Below are positions 36,201-45,991 of a stretch of DNA of 64,000 nucleotides, in pieces. The stretch's first letter is position 1, and the number at the start of each line of letters is the position of its first letter. A model generated the notes under the pieces. It did not search any database and was not told the DNA's origin. It saw nothing but the letters and a program-made list of their open reading frames with translations. Source of the stretch: Uranotaenia lowii (lineage: Eukaryota > Arthropoda > Insecta > Diptera > Culicidae); the NCBI RefSeq assembly GCF_029784155.1, contig NC_073692.1, forward strand, positions 426,851,324 through 426,915,323, in the 5' to 3' direction. Position numbers and translations under genes: made by a program.

Positions 36201-36782
36201 AAAAAATGGCGTTGAGCTAGGGTTGTTGACTGTGGATCTTTTGTGTTACTGTGTGAATGAGAGATGTATGAGTGAACGCCTCGTTTTATTTTTTATTTTC
36301 AATTAACAGTTTTACCTTTTCAGTGTTTTTATTTTGGATTCTATTCTGTTTTGTTACTTTATTTTTCAATGTGACGCGTGAGTAATAGATTTTTCAAAGT
36401 CACTACTCCTGTTCTTGGACGCTTCATGTATTATGATAGTTCTGTAAAAATGTTATGGGTACTTACATTAAGTCTTAATTTTTAAAATGGACATTTTGAT
36501 TGGTTGTGCTATTTGAATGATAAAAAAAACTAGTTCAAGAACAGTGGTGTGGTGACTTTCAGGCGTCATAATTACTCGAACAGAATACTTTCCATGATTG
36601 GAAGCTGATGCCGAGTATCTCCTATTGATTATCGTTGCGTGTTCACAGGTCACACACCGGGCACACCGTATCATTTCATGGCCTATAGAAATGCTGCTGG
36701 AGGACAGCCCGCTGCTACTGATTACATCGATCTTAATGCACTTCTCAGTCTCGAAGAAAACAACAACACGTCTCTATTTTAA
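30299..36782 (+). CDS. Hsf: Heat shock factor, HSF1-type transcription factor
   Basis: Trimeric activator of heat-shock genes. Exons are 30299-30406, 31214-31322, 31384-31721, 31788-31904, 31973-32058, 32257-32319, 32753-33703, 33769-33874, 35416-35551 and 36649-36782, giving 2,148 nt and 715 aa. The winged-helix DNA-binding domain is at about residues 11-115 ([47 protein letters not shown]). The HR-A/B heptad zipper is at about 140-205 ([33 protein letters not shown]). A long disordered regulatory region fills exon 7, and exon 8 ([20 protein letters not shown]) is a hydrophobic-repeat candidate for HR-C. The last exon ends in an acidic/hydrophobic activation segment ([17 protein letters not shown]). 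Two extra exons offer alternative C termini (see separate entries). ATG ATG begins the frame; a 5' non-coding exon is possible. Confidence 0.95.
33937..34029 (+). CDS. Hsf: Alternative terminal exon of Hsf
   Basis: After exon 8 ends in phase 0 at 33874, the acceptor TTTTACTAG opens a frame of 30 residues ([20 protein letters not shown], then [10 protein letters not shown]) that ends in TAA at 34029. It keeps phase 0 and is acidic/hydrophobic. If used, it would replace the C-terminal exons 9 and 10 and give a shorter HSF lacking the far C-terminal activation segment. Drosophila Hsf is known to make several C-terminal splice forms, so this is plausible. No transcript evidence is available here. 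Confidence 0.5.
   Translation, partial: DEEEQVLKWPNSVNAFALQFTCEENCLLES
34492..34569 (+). CDS. Hsf: Possible cassette exon of Hsf
   Basis: A 78-nt (26-codon) phase 0-to-0 stretch, [20 protein letters not shown] then ADALSK, sits between TAG/CAG acceptors and the donor AAG|GTTTGA. Inclusion would keep the frame into exon 9 ([14 protein letters not shown]). Read-through would add Val and stop. The acceptor is TAGCAG, a NAGNAG arrangement that would add or drop one Gln. The coding-like composition, with hydrophobic and acidic residues typical of activation regions, supports it. The weak polypyrimidine tract argues against constitutive use. Confidence 0.45.
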
Positions 36783-37625
36783 TAACCTTGTCCGATTCAA
36801 ACCTTTTCACAATAGTTTGTTCGTAGAGCTTAACGTATATTATTCTTATTTTTTTTCTTCAATTTCTTCTGATACCGTTGATAGGAGCTACAAATTTAAG
36901 TTTGATAGGGTGTGTGGAAATATAATTACCAGTAAAAATGCAACCAAGTGATTTAAGTAGATATTATCACAGCTAACTTTTGTTGTTTGTCGAGATGTTT
37001 ATACTATTAGGACAAATTTGTTACTTTCATAAAAATGCAGATGACAGGAATATTTTGATACATACCAAGTTTCAATATAGAATACAAAGAGGAATGTACA
37101 AAGTCCTCTAAAAAAAACTATGAACAATAAAATATATTTGACCGCAATTCAATGAAATAATATGTACTTTAAAAGTCTTGTAGTAATAGCCTTTTCCTTG
37201 AATATGGCAAAAATACTTACATTTCTAATTTTTTTAAACATTATTTTGTTCGATTTATGAAACTGATAATTACTGCAAAATAACGTCTAGGTTGCAAGAT
37301 TTTATAAAACAGTACAATATTTTCTTTCATTCTTAACGATATCACAACTCCATGTTTTATTTTAGAGTCCAGGAAAAATAAGTAGGTATAGGACTTCATG
37401 AAGAGATCTACATTGTCGATGATCAACCGCTTTCGCAACACTTGCTGTTAGGGGAAATTTTCGATATCCTCTGTCTACTCTCTGCTTCACTTTCTCCCTC
37501 AACCCATTTTTCGTTGTTCAAATCCTATTTGTTGTTGATAAAATTATGAAGAGGTTGTTAGCAGGACACGACCGCAAGGTTATCGTAGAATTAGTGTTCT
37601 ATAGAAAGAATTTCTTTAACCTTCC
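36783..37625. other. Hsf 3' region
   Basis: AT-rich sequence after the Hsf stop codon, probably its 3' UTR and spacer. AATAAAATATA near 37,127 is a possible poly(A) signal. No gene seen. Confidence 0.4.
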
Positions 37626-37990
37626 ATAGAGCCTATGTCTATCTCGGCTCACTGGTGACCGCAGACAATGACATCAGCCGTGAGATCCGGCGACGAGTGA
37701 TCAGCGGAAGTCGTGCCTACTATGGACTCCACAAGCAACTGCGATCGAGAAGACTTAGCACTCGCACAAAGCGTAATCTGTACACGACGCTCATCAGACC
37801 GGTTGTTCTCTACGGGCACGAGACGTGGATATTGCTCGAGGAGGACCTGCGTACACTAGGAGTATTCGAGTGACGAGTGTTAGAAACCATCGTTGGCGGC
37901 GTGCCGGAGAAGGAAGTGTGGAGGCGAAGAATGAACCACGAACCAATCAATCAGTTACAGTCAATCTATCAGTTATCCAGCTATCTATCA
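37626..37990 (+). pseudogene. Non-LTR retrotransposon reverse-transcriptase C-terminal fragment
   Basis: Plus-strand translation gives YLGSLVTADNDISREIRRRV, YGLHKQLRSRRLSTRTKRNL and YTTLIRPVVLYGHETW, followed in the same frame by a single TGA stop (37871) and then RVLETIVGGV and VWRRRMNHE. This is the region just after the polymerase domain in endonuclease-type (RTE/CR1-like) non-LTR elements. It is truncated at both ends and carries the nonsense codon, so it is dead. Confidence 0.8.
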
Positions 37991-38129
37991 AATCAAATCT
38001 CTCTCAACTTTTCCATACTTGAACAAAGTTTGTTAAAATTCCATCTTAATTGGATGGGTACGTTTCTTGTTTTAATGATCATCATTTCTGGGTTCATCGA
38101 CTGATATTTTGTAGAAATGTCTACGCTAT

Positions 38130-38560
38130 CCGGTCATGTTTGTCTCACTTTTTAAGACTTACTTCTCACGTCTCACTTCTCTCTATTCTCAGGACTCGCT
38201 TCTCTTCTAACGCCTCTCTGCTTGCCTCACTTCTCACGTGTCATTTCCACTTCTCACATTTTTTTTATTTTGCCAGGAATTTACCACTTCCTGGTATTCT
38301 TCCCCATGACACTTCTCACACGTTTTACAGCTCACTTTTTATTGTTCACGTCTCATTTCCAACGTGCAACGTCTCACTTCTCATGTCGTTTCACGTCTCG
38401 CTTGACACGTTCCATATCTCATGTAGTACACTTCTCCTATCCACTTCTCTGGTGTCACGTTCCACGTCTAATCTTTCAATGTCTTGTCTCTGGTCTCATG
38501 TTTCGTGTCTCATGACTCGATTATTAAGTGTTCCGTGTCTCATGACTCGGGTCTTAAGTG
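38130..38560. repeat. CT-rich low-complexity repeat (TCTCACTTCTCACG words)
   Basis: Degenerate tandem repetition of words such as CACTTCTCACGT, GTCTCACTTCTC and GTGTCTCATGACTCG. The pyrimidine-rich strand is plus. Open frames across it (up to 187 codons) are Ser/Phe/Leu/His-rich artefacts of the repeat. Confidence 0.75.
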
Positions 38561-38601
38561 TTAGGACTGCATGCATTAAAATCTTAGTTCAAGACAGTTA
38601 C

Positions 38602-38845
38602 TTCAGCGTTTGAGGCTTCACAAGATTTTTTGCGTTCTAAATTCGATGACATTCAGTCGGATTTCCATGACTTTAAAGTCGAGAATGAACACCTCAAAGT
38701 TGAAGTTTCTGATCTTCAACTCTGCCAAACGTCTCTCTCCACTAAGGTGAATAAATTAGAAGGCAATCTGGACAAAATCAATCGAGATGCTATCTCCAAA
38801 AATGCTATGTTTGTGGAATATCACCGCCGTTCTAAGCAAGAATGA
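38602..38845 (+). pseudogene. Coiled-coil ORF1-like retrotransposon fragment
   Basis: One frame reads KFDDIQSDFHDFKVENEHLK and VEVSDLQLCQTSLSTKVNKL, then LDKINRDAISKNAMFVEY and a stop. The charged heptad-rich stretch followed by a short linker resembles the coiled coil of ORF1 or FP25-like proteins encoded by insect non-LTR elements. No RNA-binding domain follows. The assignment is by style only. Confidence 0.4.
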
Positions 38846-38849
38846 CTTT

Positions 38850-40670
38850 TGAGTCATTTTCACTTTTTTGCTGGAAACGGTCTCTTTTAGTGTTAACTAT
38901 CGAATAAAAACACAAACAAGTATACTTTGTTCTGAACTTATACGAAATTTTCATCAAGGTGGTTGTCTCTATGTTGATAATTCTACGCAAGAATGTCACA
39001 CTACCGAACATTCTATGAAAAATGCAAATTTTATCAAAAAATTCTCTTAAGATGAATTTAAACTGTTGAATTTAATGCTATTCACTGAAAAAACACCAAA
39101 ATAGAGGGCGGAGGAGGAGCGAGAAGCCTTGAGTGTTTTATTCAGAGAAATTTTTACTAAACACTTTTCGGTAGGCACTACTTACAGGATCCATACTCAA
39201 CTATACTCTTTTATACACAAAGAGGAACGTTTTTCTCAAATTACGGTTTAACATGAGTTTTTGGGAAAAAAAGATACTATACGTGCTTTTAAAATGATAG
39301 AAAAGTTGTAGCCGTGTGACAGTTTTTCGTAGAACTAGCATCGGCATGCATTCTGATTCTACGTAAAAGTGTCACACGGAGCATTTTTGGCTCTAGTTGG
39401 CTGTTTTTTGTAGGAAATGTAATTTTTTTTTGAGAGATAACATTGTAAAATGATTAACTTGAACTGTTCACTACGAAAAAACTATCGGTGAATTTTTAGT
39501 TTTAGAGAAAAATTGGAATTATATCTGATGTTTTAATCGCGTTTTTCTCGTTTGCACGTTTTCCCACATGGGACAATCTTGCTTAGAATGATTCAGTAAT
39601 TGAAAGTGAAAATGTTGTTAGTTTAGTCTGTAACGTTTGTAATAAGTTTGACTTGAAACCTGAACATATTGATTCTGCAAATAGAATGTACTTTGGCAAA
39701 ACTTTCAAAGACCGTAATTAATCACACCAAGTTATACGACCTGTTTGAAAACTATTTAAGACAAGAAGTTTTTATGAACGCATTTGAAACATTATTTCGT
39801 CTTTTAACTCGATACTTCAGGCTTCGTCGAAAACAACAACTTAGACCATGAAATTGAGAGGTAACTGTTTCCCATGGATGTCTTTTGATCTTTGGATCAG
39901 CTGTGAGGTCTCATGCCTCAGACCTCAGGTTGCATATGTCGTGTCCCAAGTTTAATGTCTAATTGTTCAAGTTTCAGAGCAGATCGCAGTCTCAAAATTT
40001 TAAACGATTTTCGGTATAAGCGCAATTTGCACGGTTTTTTACACGGTACGTAGAACCAGTGAATAAACTTATTGTATGATTAGGTATGCACCGTAGATTT
40101 TAATTAATTTATTAAAAAAAAGCAGAATGTGAAACAGAAAACCAAAAACAGTTATGAAGTTTTTTTTTACTAGATTTTGAAAGAAGTATCAAATAGACCG
40201 TTTGGACAAACCTTTGTTTAACGGTCGCCATGTGAAGATTTGATCGACTGATTCCAAAAAAAAAACTTAAATCCCGAGCTTTTTTGCTAAAAGTTCATCA
40301 CAAATTACAATAACACTGATGTATTTTTATCAATTTTATGTTTTTTTAATACTGATTATTATTTTTTTTTTCATTCAATAATAGGATGTTTAGTGAGAAT
40401 CATTATCCGGTTATGGACGTGATTTCTCATGAGTCTGATGAGTCAGATCTTGAAACTACCCATGGATAATAATTGAACCGATACTGCCATATACCGAGCT
40501 CAAACGTGATTCATCAATTGGTAAGGTGAGTGATTCAATAATTATTATATGTGTTCATTCCTGTGGATTAGGTAATGTTCTTTTTTAATGATATCTAGTG
40601 ACAGATTTGAAGAAGTGATACAACTTTCAAAGAAAAAAAAAGGAGGCATCCATTCGAGCTTATGTGAATT
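38850..40670. other. AT-rich region, no gene recognised
   Basis: Two phrases recur about 380 bp apart (ATTCTACGCAAGAATGTCAC near 38,980 and ATTCTACGTAAAAGTGTCAC near 39,357), suggesting an old duplication. Open frames of about 60 codons have no motif. Confidence 0.4.
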
Positions 40671-40673
40671 GAT

Positions 40674-40925
40674 ATGAGACAGAACAGAGCAAATACAACT
40701 GGAGCAGGGATGTTCGAACCTAGACTCAGGATCTCAATTCGTATGGGGAACTGGCCAACAATGTTCCAAGCAGAAGTTGAAGCCATTCCAGAATGCACTT
40801 TAGCCTGTTTGAAAAGTATCTTCATATTCTCTGACAGACAGGCCGCTCTCCGAGCACTAAGTACGTTCACATGTTACTTTAAGCTAGTATGGGAGTGTAT
40901 TGTTGCACTAAGCAGGGCTAGAAGT
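40674..40925 (+). pseudogene. RNase H domain fragment of a non-LTR retrotransposon
   Basis: The plus frame reads TTGAGMFEPRLRISIRMGNW, PTMFQAEVEAIPECTLACLK, IFIFSDRQAALRALSTF and KLVWECIVALSRA. GAG.FEP, the conserved FQAEV (catalytic Glu), IFSD (catalytic Asp) and SDxQAALxAL match the RNase H domain at the end of I/Loa/R1-type ORF2. The upstream DGS motif and the reverse transcriptase are absent, so it is a truncated relic. Confidence 0.75.
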
Positions 40926-41547
40926 TGGTCACTTTTTAGTAACTTTGTCACTTTTTTCAGGCTGGTCACTCAGAAGTTACTTTTTTTGAAATTTGGTCCC
41001 TAAAGTCACTATTTTGTATATAATTTTCTTACAACTGAGCTTATTTTTAAAAAAAATTTCTACGCATTAAAAACATTTTATTGTTTCACGACAAGTGGTA
41101 TGTATTCATTAGTTTATTATTAGGTTATTCGTTTATTATTTATTTGACGGGTTCCTTTTCTTTCCTTTCGAGTCCTGTGGGAATTCACACGACCTAAATT
41201 GAGAGAATAGCTCAGATAAGGAAGCAAGCGCACAACTTATTGAGTCTAGTGCAGTCTTAGTGTAGTCTGGATGCACGACATTTATGTAGTTTGGTTTCCA
41301 AATTACCGTTTTTTTAATTAAACAAAAAAATCGGATGTTACTCAAGCACTTTCAACATCTTCCAGGGATTTTCGTAACTTTCCTCTCATATTCTTCTTCT
41401 CGCAAATTTTATTAAATAGTTGAACTTTATTTATCATGTTTGTAACATTTTGAAAACTCCAAACTTACAAATACTCAACGCAATAAAACACAATAGGTAG
41501 GTCGGTTAGTAAACTAGAGCAATCACCAAAATTGAAACAATGTTGTA
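40926..41547. other. Gap downstream of the F-box/LRR gene
   Basis: AT-rich. Probably contains the 3' UTR of the minus-strand F-box/LRR gene. No coding signal seen. Confidence 0.4.
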
Positions 41548-43877
41548 TTAGATACGTTTTGGCATAGGTGGTGGTGGTGGTTTTTTAACGAAATATCCAG
41601 GTTCACCGACGTATGGGCCTGGTTTGCTCATGTGTATGGTGCGCAGTGTGGGTACGTTGATGAGCCTCAAATTAGGCTCCGCGCACATGTTGCGACAACC
41701 CCGGACGTCCAGCGTTCGGAGGTTTAAACAATGTATGGCTATGTAGTCCAAGCTAAAAAGTGGATAGACTTAAGGTTGCGTGAATTTCATTTTGAAACAG
41801 GTGAAATCTTACCTGAAATCAGATAGCTGGAAGCATCGATCTAGTGACAATGTTTGCAAGCGTTTAAGATGGATAGCTATCAACTCTACTGATTTGTCGT
41901 TGATATTATGGCACTCGCTCAGATCCAGAATCTCCAGTGACGTACAGTTTTTCACTAGAACGCGTATACCCTCGATTGAAATCTGTTGACATTTGGCTAA
42001 ACTAAGCTCCTTCAATTCGATCAATTTGAAGGAATAAATCAGGGAAATGTCCGAAATTTTGTTACACTGGGATAGACGAAGAACTCGCAAACCTTTGAGC
42101 ATATCGATGGTGTATTCACTGCAGGAATCATCTTTGTTAACAACATTTTGCTGACATATCTCCATCATCGCTTTTTTGCGCTTAGCATCGTTGACAATTT
42201 CCTGCTCGGCCTTACTGCGCAGTGAAATTTTAAACATTTCTTCTTGAGCTTGGGGTTCTTCAGACATGGGTTCAACTTGCACTGCATTTGAAACAGTCGA
42301 TTTGTTCAGCTCATAATCCTGTACCTTTTGGAGCATTCTTACCCCCGTCATCGCACTATCCGATATCTGAAATAACGAAATCAGTCGTAAGTTTGCTTAA
42401 GTAAAATGGAAATCTAGCACTACCTTATCACAATAGTCCAAATTGAGATGACGCAACCATATCAAACTTTTAAAAACGATTTGTAGACATAGATCCGATA
42501 CTGAATGGAAACAGTAACTCATGTCTAGGAGGCGTAACGATGGGAAGTTTTCTGCTATTTTTATGACCGAACTCTCGCACAGATTCAGTGCACTTACGTA
42601 CAGCTCTACGAGTACGGGATTCTGGGCCGTTGCAATACCTCTGATGATACCTTGCCCGGTAACTGATTCGCACTCGGATATGTCCAGCACTTGAAGCTGT
42701 TTCAGCTCAGCTATGTGTTGAACTCCTTGATCTGTGAGTGCTCTGCAGCGCCGCAATTTCAGTGATTTTAAGTTGACCATATGTTTGCAGACGATGAGCA
42801 AACTAGAATCTGTAAATCGCGCTGATTTCGAAACATCAAGATAACTTATGAAGCTTTGATGTTGAGCTAACGCTGATATGCCAGGGTTTGTTAACTGGTC
42901 ACATAAGCTCAAATCGATAGAGTCGAGTCTTAGGTTTTGGAGGCTCGATAGCACCTCTAAAGCGTCTCCATCAATCAGCGTCGAGCTGAAGTTCAAATCC
43001 TTAATTTTATCTACCTGGCGAGTGATGATTTGTGTAATGTAATGAAATGTTAGTACGTTTTCTGATGCGTCATCCGGTCGTCCTGGATAGAATTTGCGGT
43101 ACAATCCTTTGTGAAATGAAATTGAGCAGCCACTCAAGTCCAGTGATCTCAAATTTGGAGTCAGCATAACAATGCGTTTGAATAAGGCGTCCGATAAATA
43201 TCTGTTGTAAGCGAGGCTGAGCGAGGTAATCTGGCGAAAATTCTGTGCAATTACTCCTTTCTCAGTTTCAGATTCGAACAATCTCCCCGGCATCAGTAAC
43301 TCGCGGCATCCTTCTACCTTCAAACTTCTCAAGTTCGGTGTATTGGTCAAAATATTAACAAAAGTTTTCTCCCGTATGTCGCAAGCTTTAAAAGTTAGAT
43401 TTTGAATGTTTTCTCCGAATCGAGAAAAGAAAATATCCGAATCATTGAACTCTACTTGTGAAAATATGATGGTTTGAAAAACTCGGGAGCTCTTCAGCAA
43501 ATTACAAGCTGGATTAATGTTATCTCCAAAATGCGTCTTGATGAAACTAAAGCACACATCGTTCACAAATAGTTGGTACTGAGTAGCCTCCAGCCATCGT
43601 TTGCAAGTCAGTCCAACAGCAAAGCGGTCACCAGGGTTCAGATAACCAAATATTTCAACGAGTATCTACAAAAAACATTAAAAAAAATTTAACTATCTGG
43701 AACAACTCGTCTGCATTCCCGTTATCAAACAAAGAGATAGATCAAGATTAAAAAAATGTTTCATCACGAGACCCATTTTCTTTTCTATTTACTTACCTCC
43801 ATCGGTAGGTCACTGTATTTCGGGCCAAAATCATCGTAGTCTTTATTGTACAAATTCCTTTCAGCGTTTCTATACAT
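41548..43877 (-). CDS. F-box / leucine-rich-repeat protein
   Basis: Predicted substrate receptor of an SCF ubiquitin ligase. Exons 43877-43797, 43665-42424, 42366-41813 and 41752-41548 encode 693 aa in frame. The F-box is built across the first junction: YSDLPME|ILVEIFGYLNPGDRFAVGL, then TCKRWLEATQY. About 15 AMN1/FBXL-type leucine-rich repeats follow (e.g. NLRSLKVEGCRELL, NLRSLDLSGCSISF, NLKSLKLRRCRALTDQGVQH, QLQVLDISECESVTGQGI, LRHLNLDYCDK). An insertion of roughly 70 charged residues in exon 3 (about residues 450-510) separates the LRRs, which resume with LRVLRLSQCNKISDISL and LEILDLSECHNINDKS. The C terminus ends in a proline run (KKPPPPPMPKRI). The start is the first ATG before the F-box. 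No specific FBXL orthologue is recognised with certainty. Confidence 0.9.
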
Positions 43878-44433
43878 TTTGTGAAAATAATACGACCACC
43901 AAAGATGTTGGTCTGCTTCTGAACTGAAATAGTTTGCAACTAGCAGTAACGTTTGAAATACTGCATAAACAAATTGACCAGAAGTTTGTTGCGTTTCTGA
44001 GCTCTATACACGACACAGTGACAGCTGATTGTGGAGTTCGCGTGTGGTGGTAAGTGCGCAAAAGCAAAACATGAATGAAATGAACGTCGCCTTTGATAAA
44101 ATCAGTATGATTTCTGGGATGAATTTGGTTTCAATGAATATCATCTTCACGAACTGTTGATAATGATAAATTCATTAACTTTTAAGTAAGGAAAGCAGTT
44201 GCTAAATGTGCCTCGTTATTCGAAACCAAATATACAAATTAGCAGTGGGATAAATCATGTAAACCTATTAATCTTTTATTTTTAAAGAAAAGCAATTTTG
44301 ACTATCTTGAACATTCCCTTACGAATTACACAGGACAAAAGTAGATAATCTCTGATGCTAAAACATACTGGGCGAAAGAAAACAAATCACTTCACATAAT
44401 ACCAATTGCCTAATCGGGGTGATAAGAGGAATG
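43878..44433. other. Upstream region of the F-box/LRR gene
   Basis: Should contain its promoter and 5' UTR. No repeat or other gene seen. Confidence 0.4.
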
Positions 44434-45360
44434 ATATCTGTACCAACACGTGAAAAGGATCTATCTCCAAAAGTAAACAAAAACCATTTTCAGTACCTCG
44501 CGAGAGGCCAACACTTGCACTACTCAACGGTAAAACCCTTTTGAGAAAATAATATTCCGTTACAACTCAATTTGAGTAAAGGATCTATAAACATTCTTAA
44601 ACCAGAACTGCCATTACATGGATATACACCCTTTACTCCGAAACCATTTTTCGCTACTACTCCGCCAACAAACTCAAAATAATCAATTTAACTCTTTATT
44701 CAACATAAAAACATAGTTACAAATGAATGCGAGCTTGTAACTTAAGCTAAAAATAAGAAAATAGCAAAGGGTGTATAAACAGGTTAGACAAAATGTTCAC
44801 GTGAAGTAGGTTCTATCTACGATAGCGCGTTATTTTTTCGTGATAATTGATATTCCTCTATTCCAACATATAGAGGATGCTTCTAAAAATCGTTTGTCTT
44901 TCATAAAAATCAAAAATTTCAAGTTATTTTTAATTAGCGATTTGAAATAGGTTGTATTTTTTTCAAACGCGTTCTCAATACGCCATCATGGATATAGATC
45001 ATTTTTGTGTGTTGGTAAATATTTGACACTTTATTCAAAATAAAAACATAGCAAATGAACGCGAGCTTAAAACTAAAGCTAGAAATGAGAAAATAGCAAA
45101 GGGTGTATAAACAAAGGAGATAAAATATTACGTGAGCTAGGTTCTATCTACGATAGCGCGTTGTTTCTTCATGAAAATTGATATTCCTCTATTCCAACAT
45201 ATAGAGGATGCTCCTAAAAATCGTTAAGCTATCATAAAAATCAAAAATTTCAAGTAATTTTTAATTAGCGATTTAAAATAGGTTGTATTTTTTTCAAACG
45301 CGTTTTTCTCGATTCGCCATATATGGAGATAGATCCTTTTCACGTGTTTGTACAGATATA
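44434..45360. mobile_element. TIR element with internal tandem duplication
   Basis: The left sequence ATATCTGTACCAACACGTGA... (44434-44468) is the reverse complement of 45325-45359 over 35 bp with one mismatch, so the pair are terminal inverted repeats of an element of about 927 bp. The interior holds two direct copies of about 320 bp (about 44,688-45,005 and 45,026-45,345). They share words such as GGTTCTATCTACGATAGCGC and TTCCAACATATAGAGGATGC. Each ends in a version of the right terminus, so the right half was duplicated. No ORF, therefore non-autonomous. Superfamily uncertain. Confidence 0.75.
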
Positions 45361-45949
45361 ATTATACTTAAATCAAGTTGATAAGATTACATTCGGTTTA
45401 GGCGTATTTCCTTAATTTTGTAATCTAGTAATTCCAAAATTGTTCACTTACAAGTGGAATTTTATCTTATATCTTATATAAAAAGCGTAAGAGTTAGAGT
45501 TACGCCAGAGAACAGAAAATGGTTAACCCCTTAAACCTTAAACCTCAGATTTAACAGTTCAAAAGGAGTTTCAGTTACATCACGCAGAGAAAACTAATCA
45601 ATTTTAACTCGCTTGTTTTTCTTCATATTAATTGTTTAGAACCAAAGAAAAACGGTATAGTTTTATACATGGAAATGAGAAAACCAAGCTAAAAGTTTGA
45701 TAAAAAATGACTTGAAAATGAATCGAGATTTCATGTTGTTTAAAAAATATTTAGCAGCTAGTCACCTTTTCAAGTCATATGAATATTTTCGTCATTTTTG
45801 TTTTTTTCCTTTTAATTTCTTTTTTTTCAAATTTCATAGTTTTTGGAACCATTCTGTATTCTCCAATCTAATAAGTTTAAAGCCAATATTACTTTTTTAC
45901 ATTGATTTTGGTAAATTAGTGACAAAAACAAACTTTTCGATTTTGCCAC
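45361..45949. other. AT-rich gap, no gene
   Basis: A plus-strand open frame of 111 codons (45,697-46,032) is Phe/Lys/Asn-rich, overlaps a transposon terminus and is not supported. Confidence 0.4.
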
Positions 45950-45991
45950 TACAAAATGTACGGGCGTATTGCCAAAATCGAACGGGGTCTG
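45950..45991 (-). mobile_element. Terminus of the CAGACCCCGTTCG TIR family
   Basis: The reverse complement reads CAGACCCCGTTCGATTTTGG, then CAATACGCCCGTACATTTTG. It matches the left end of the copy at 51,642 with about three mismatches in 41 bases, in opposite orientation. A TA follows the terminus. The other end of this copy was not found. Confidence 0.6.

Noticed and set aside
38050..38613. 187-codon plus ORF rich in Ser/Phe/His
   Set aside because: Falls in the CT-rich low-complexity repeat.
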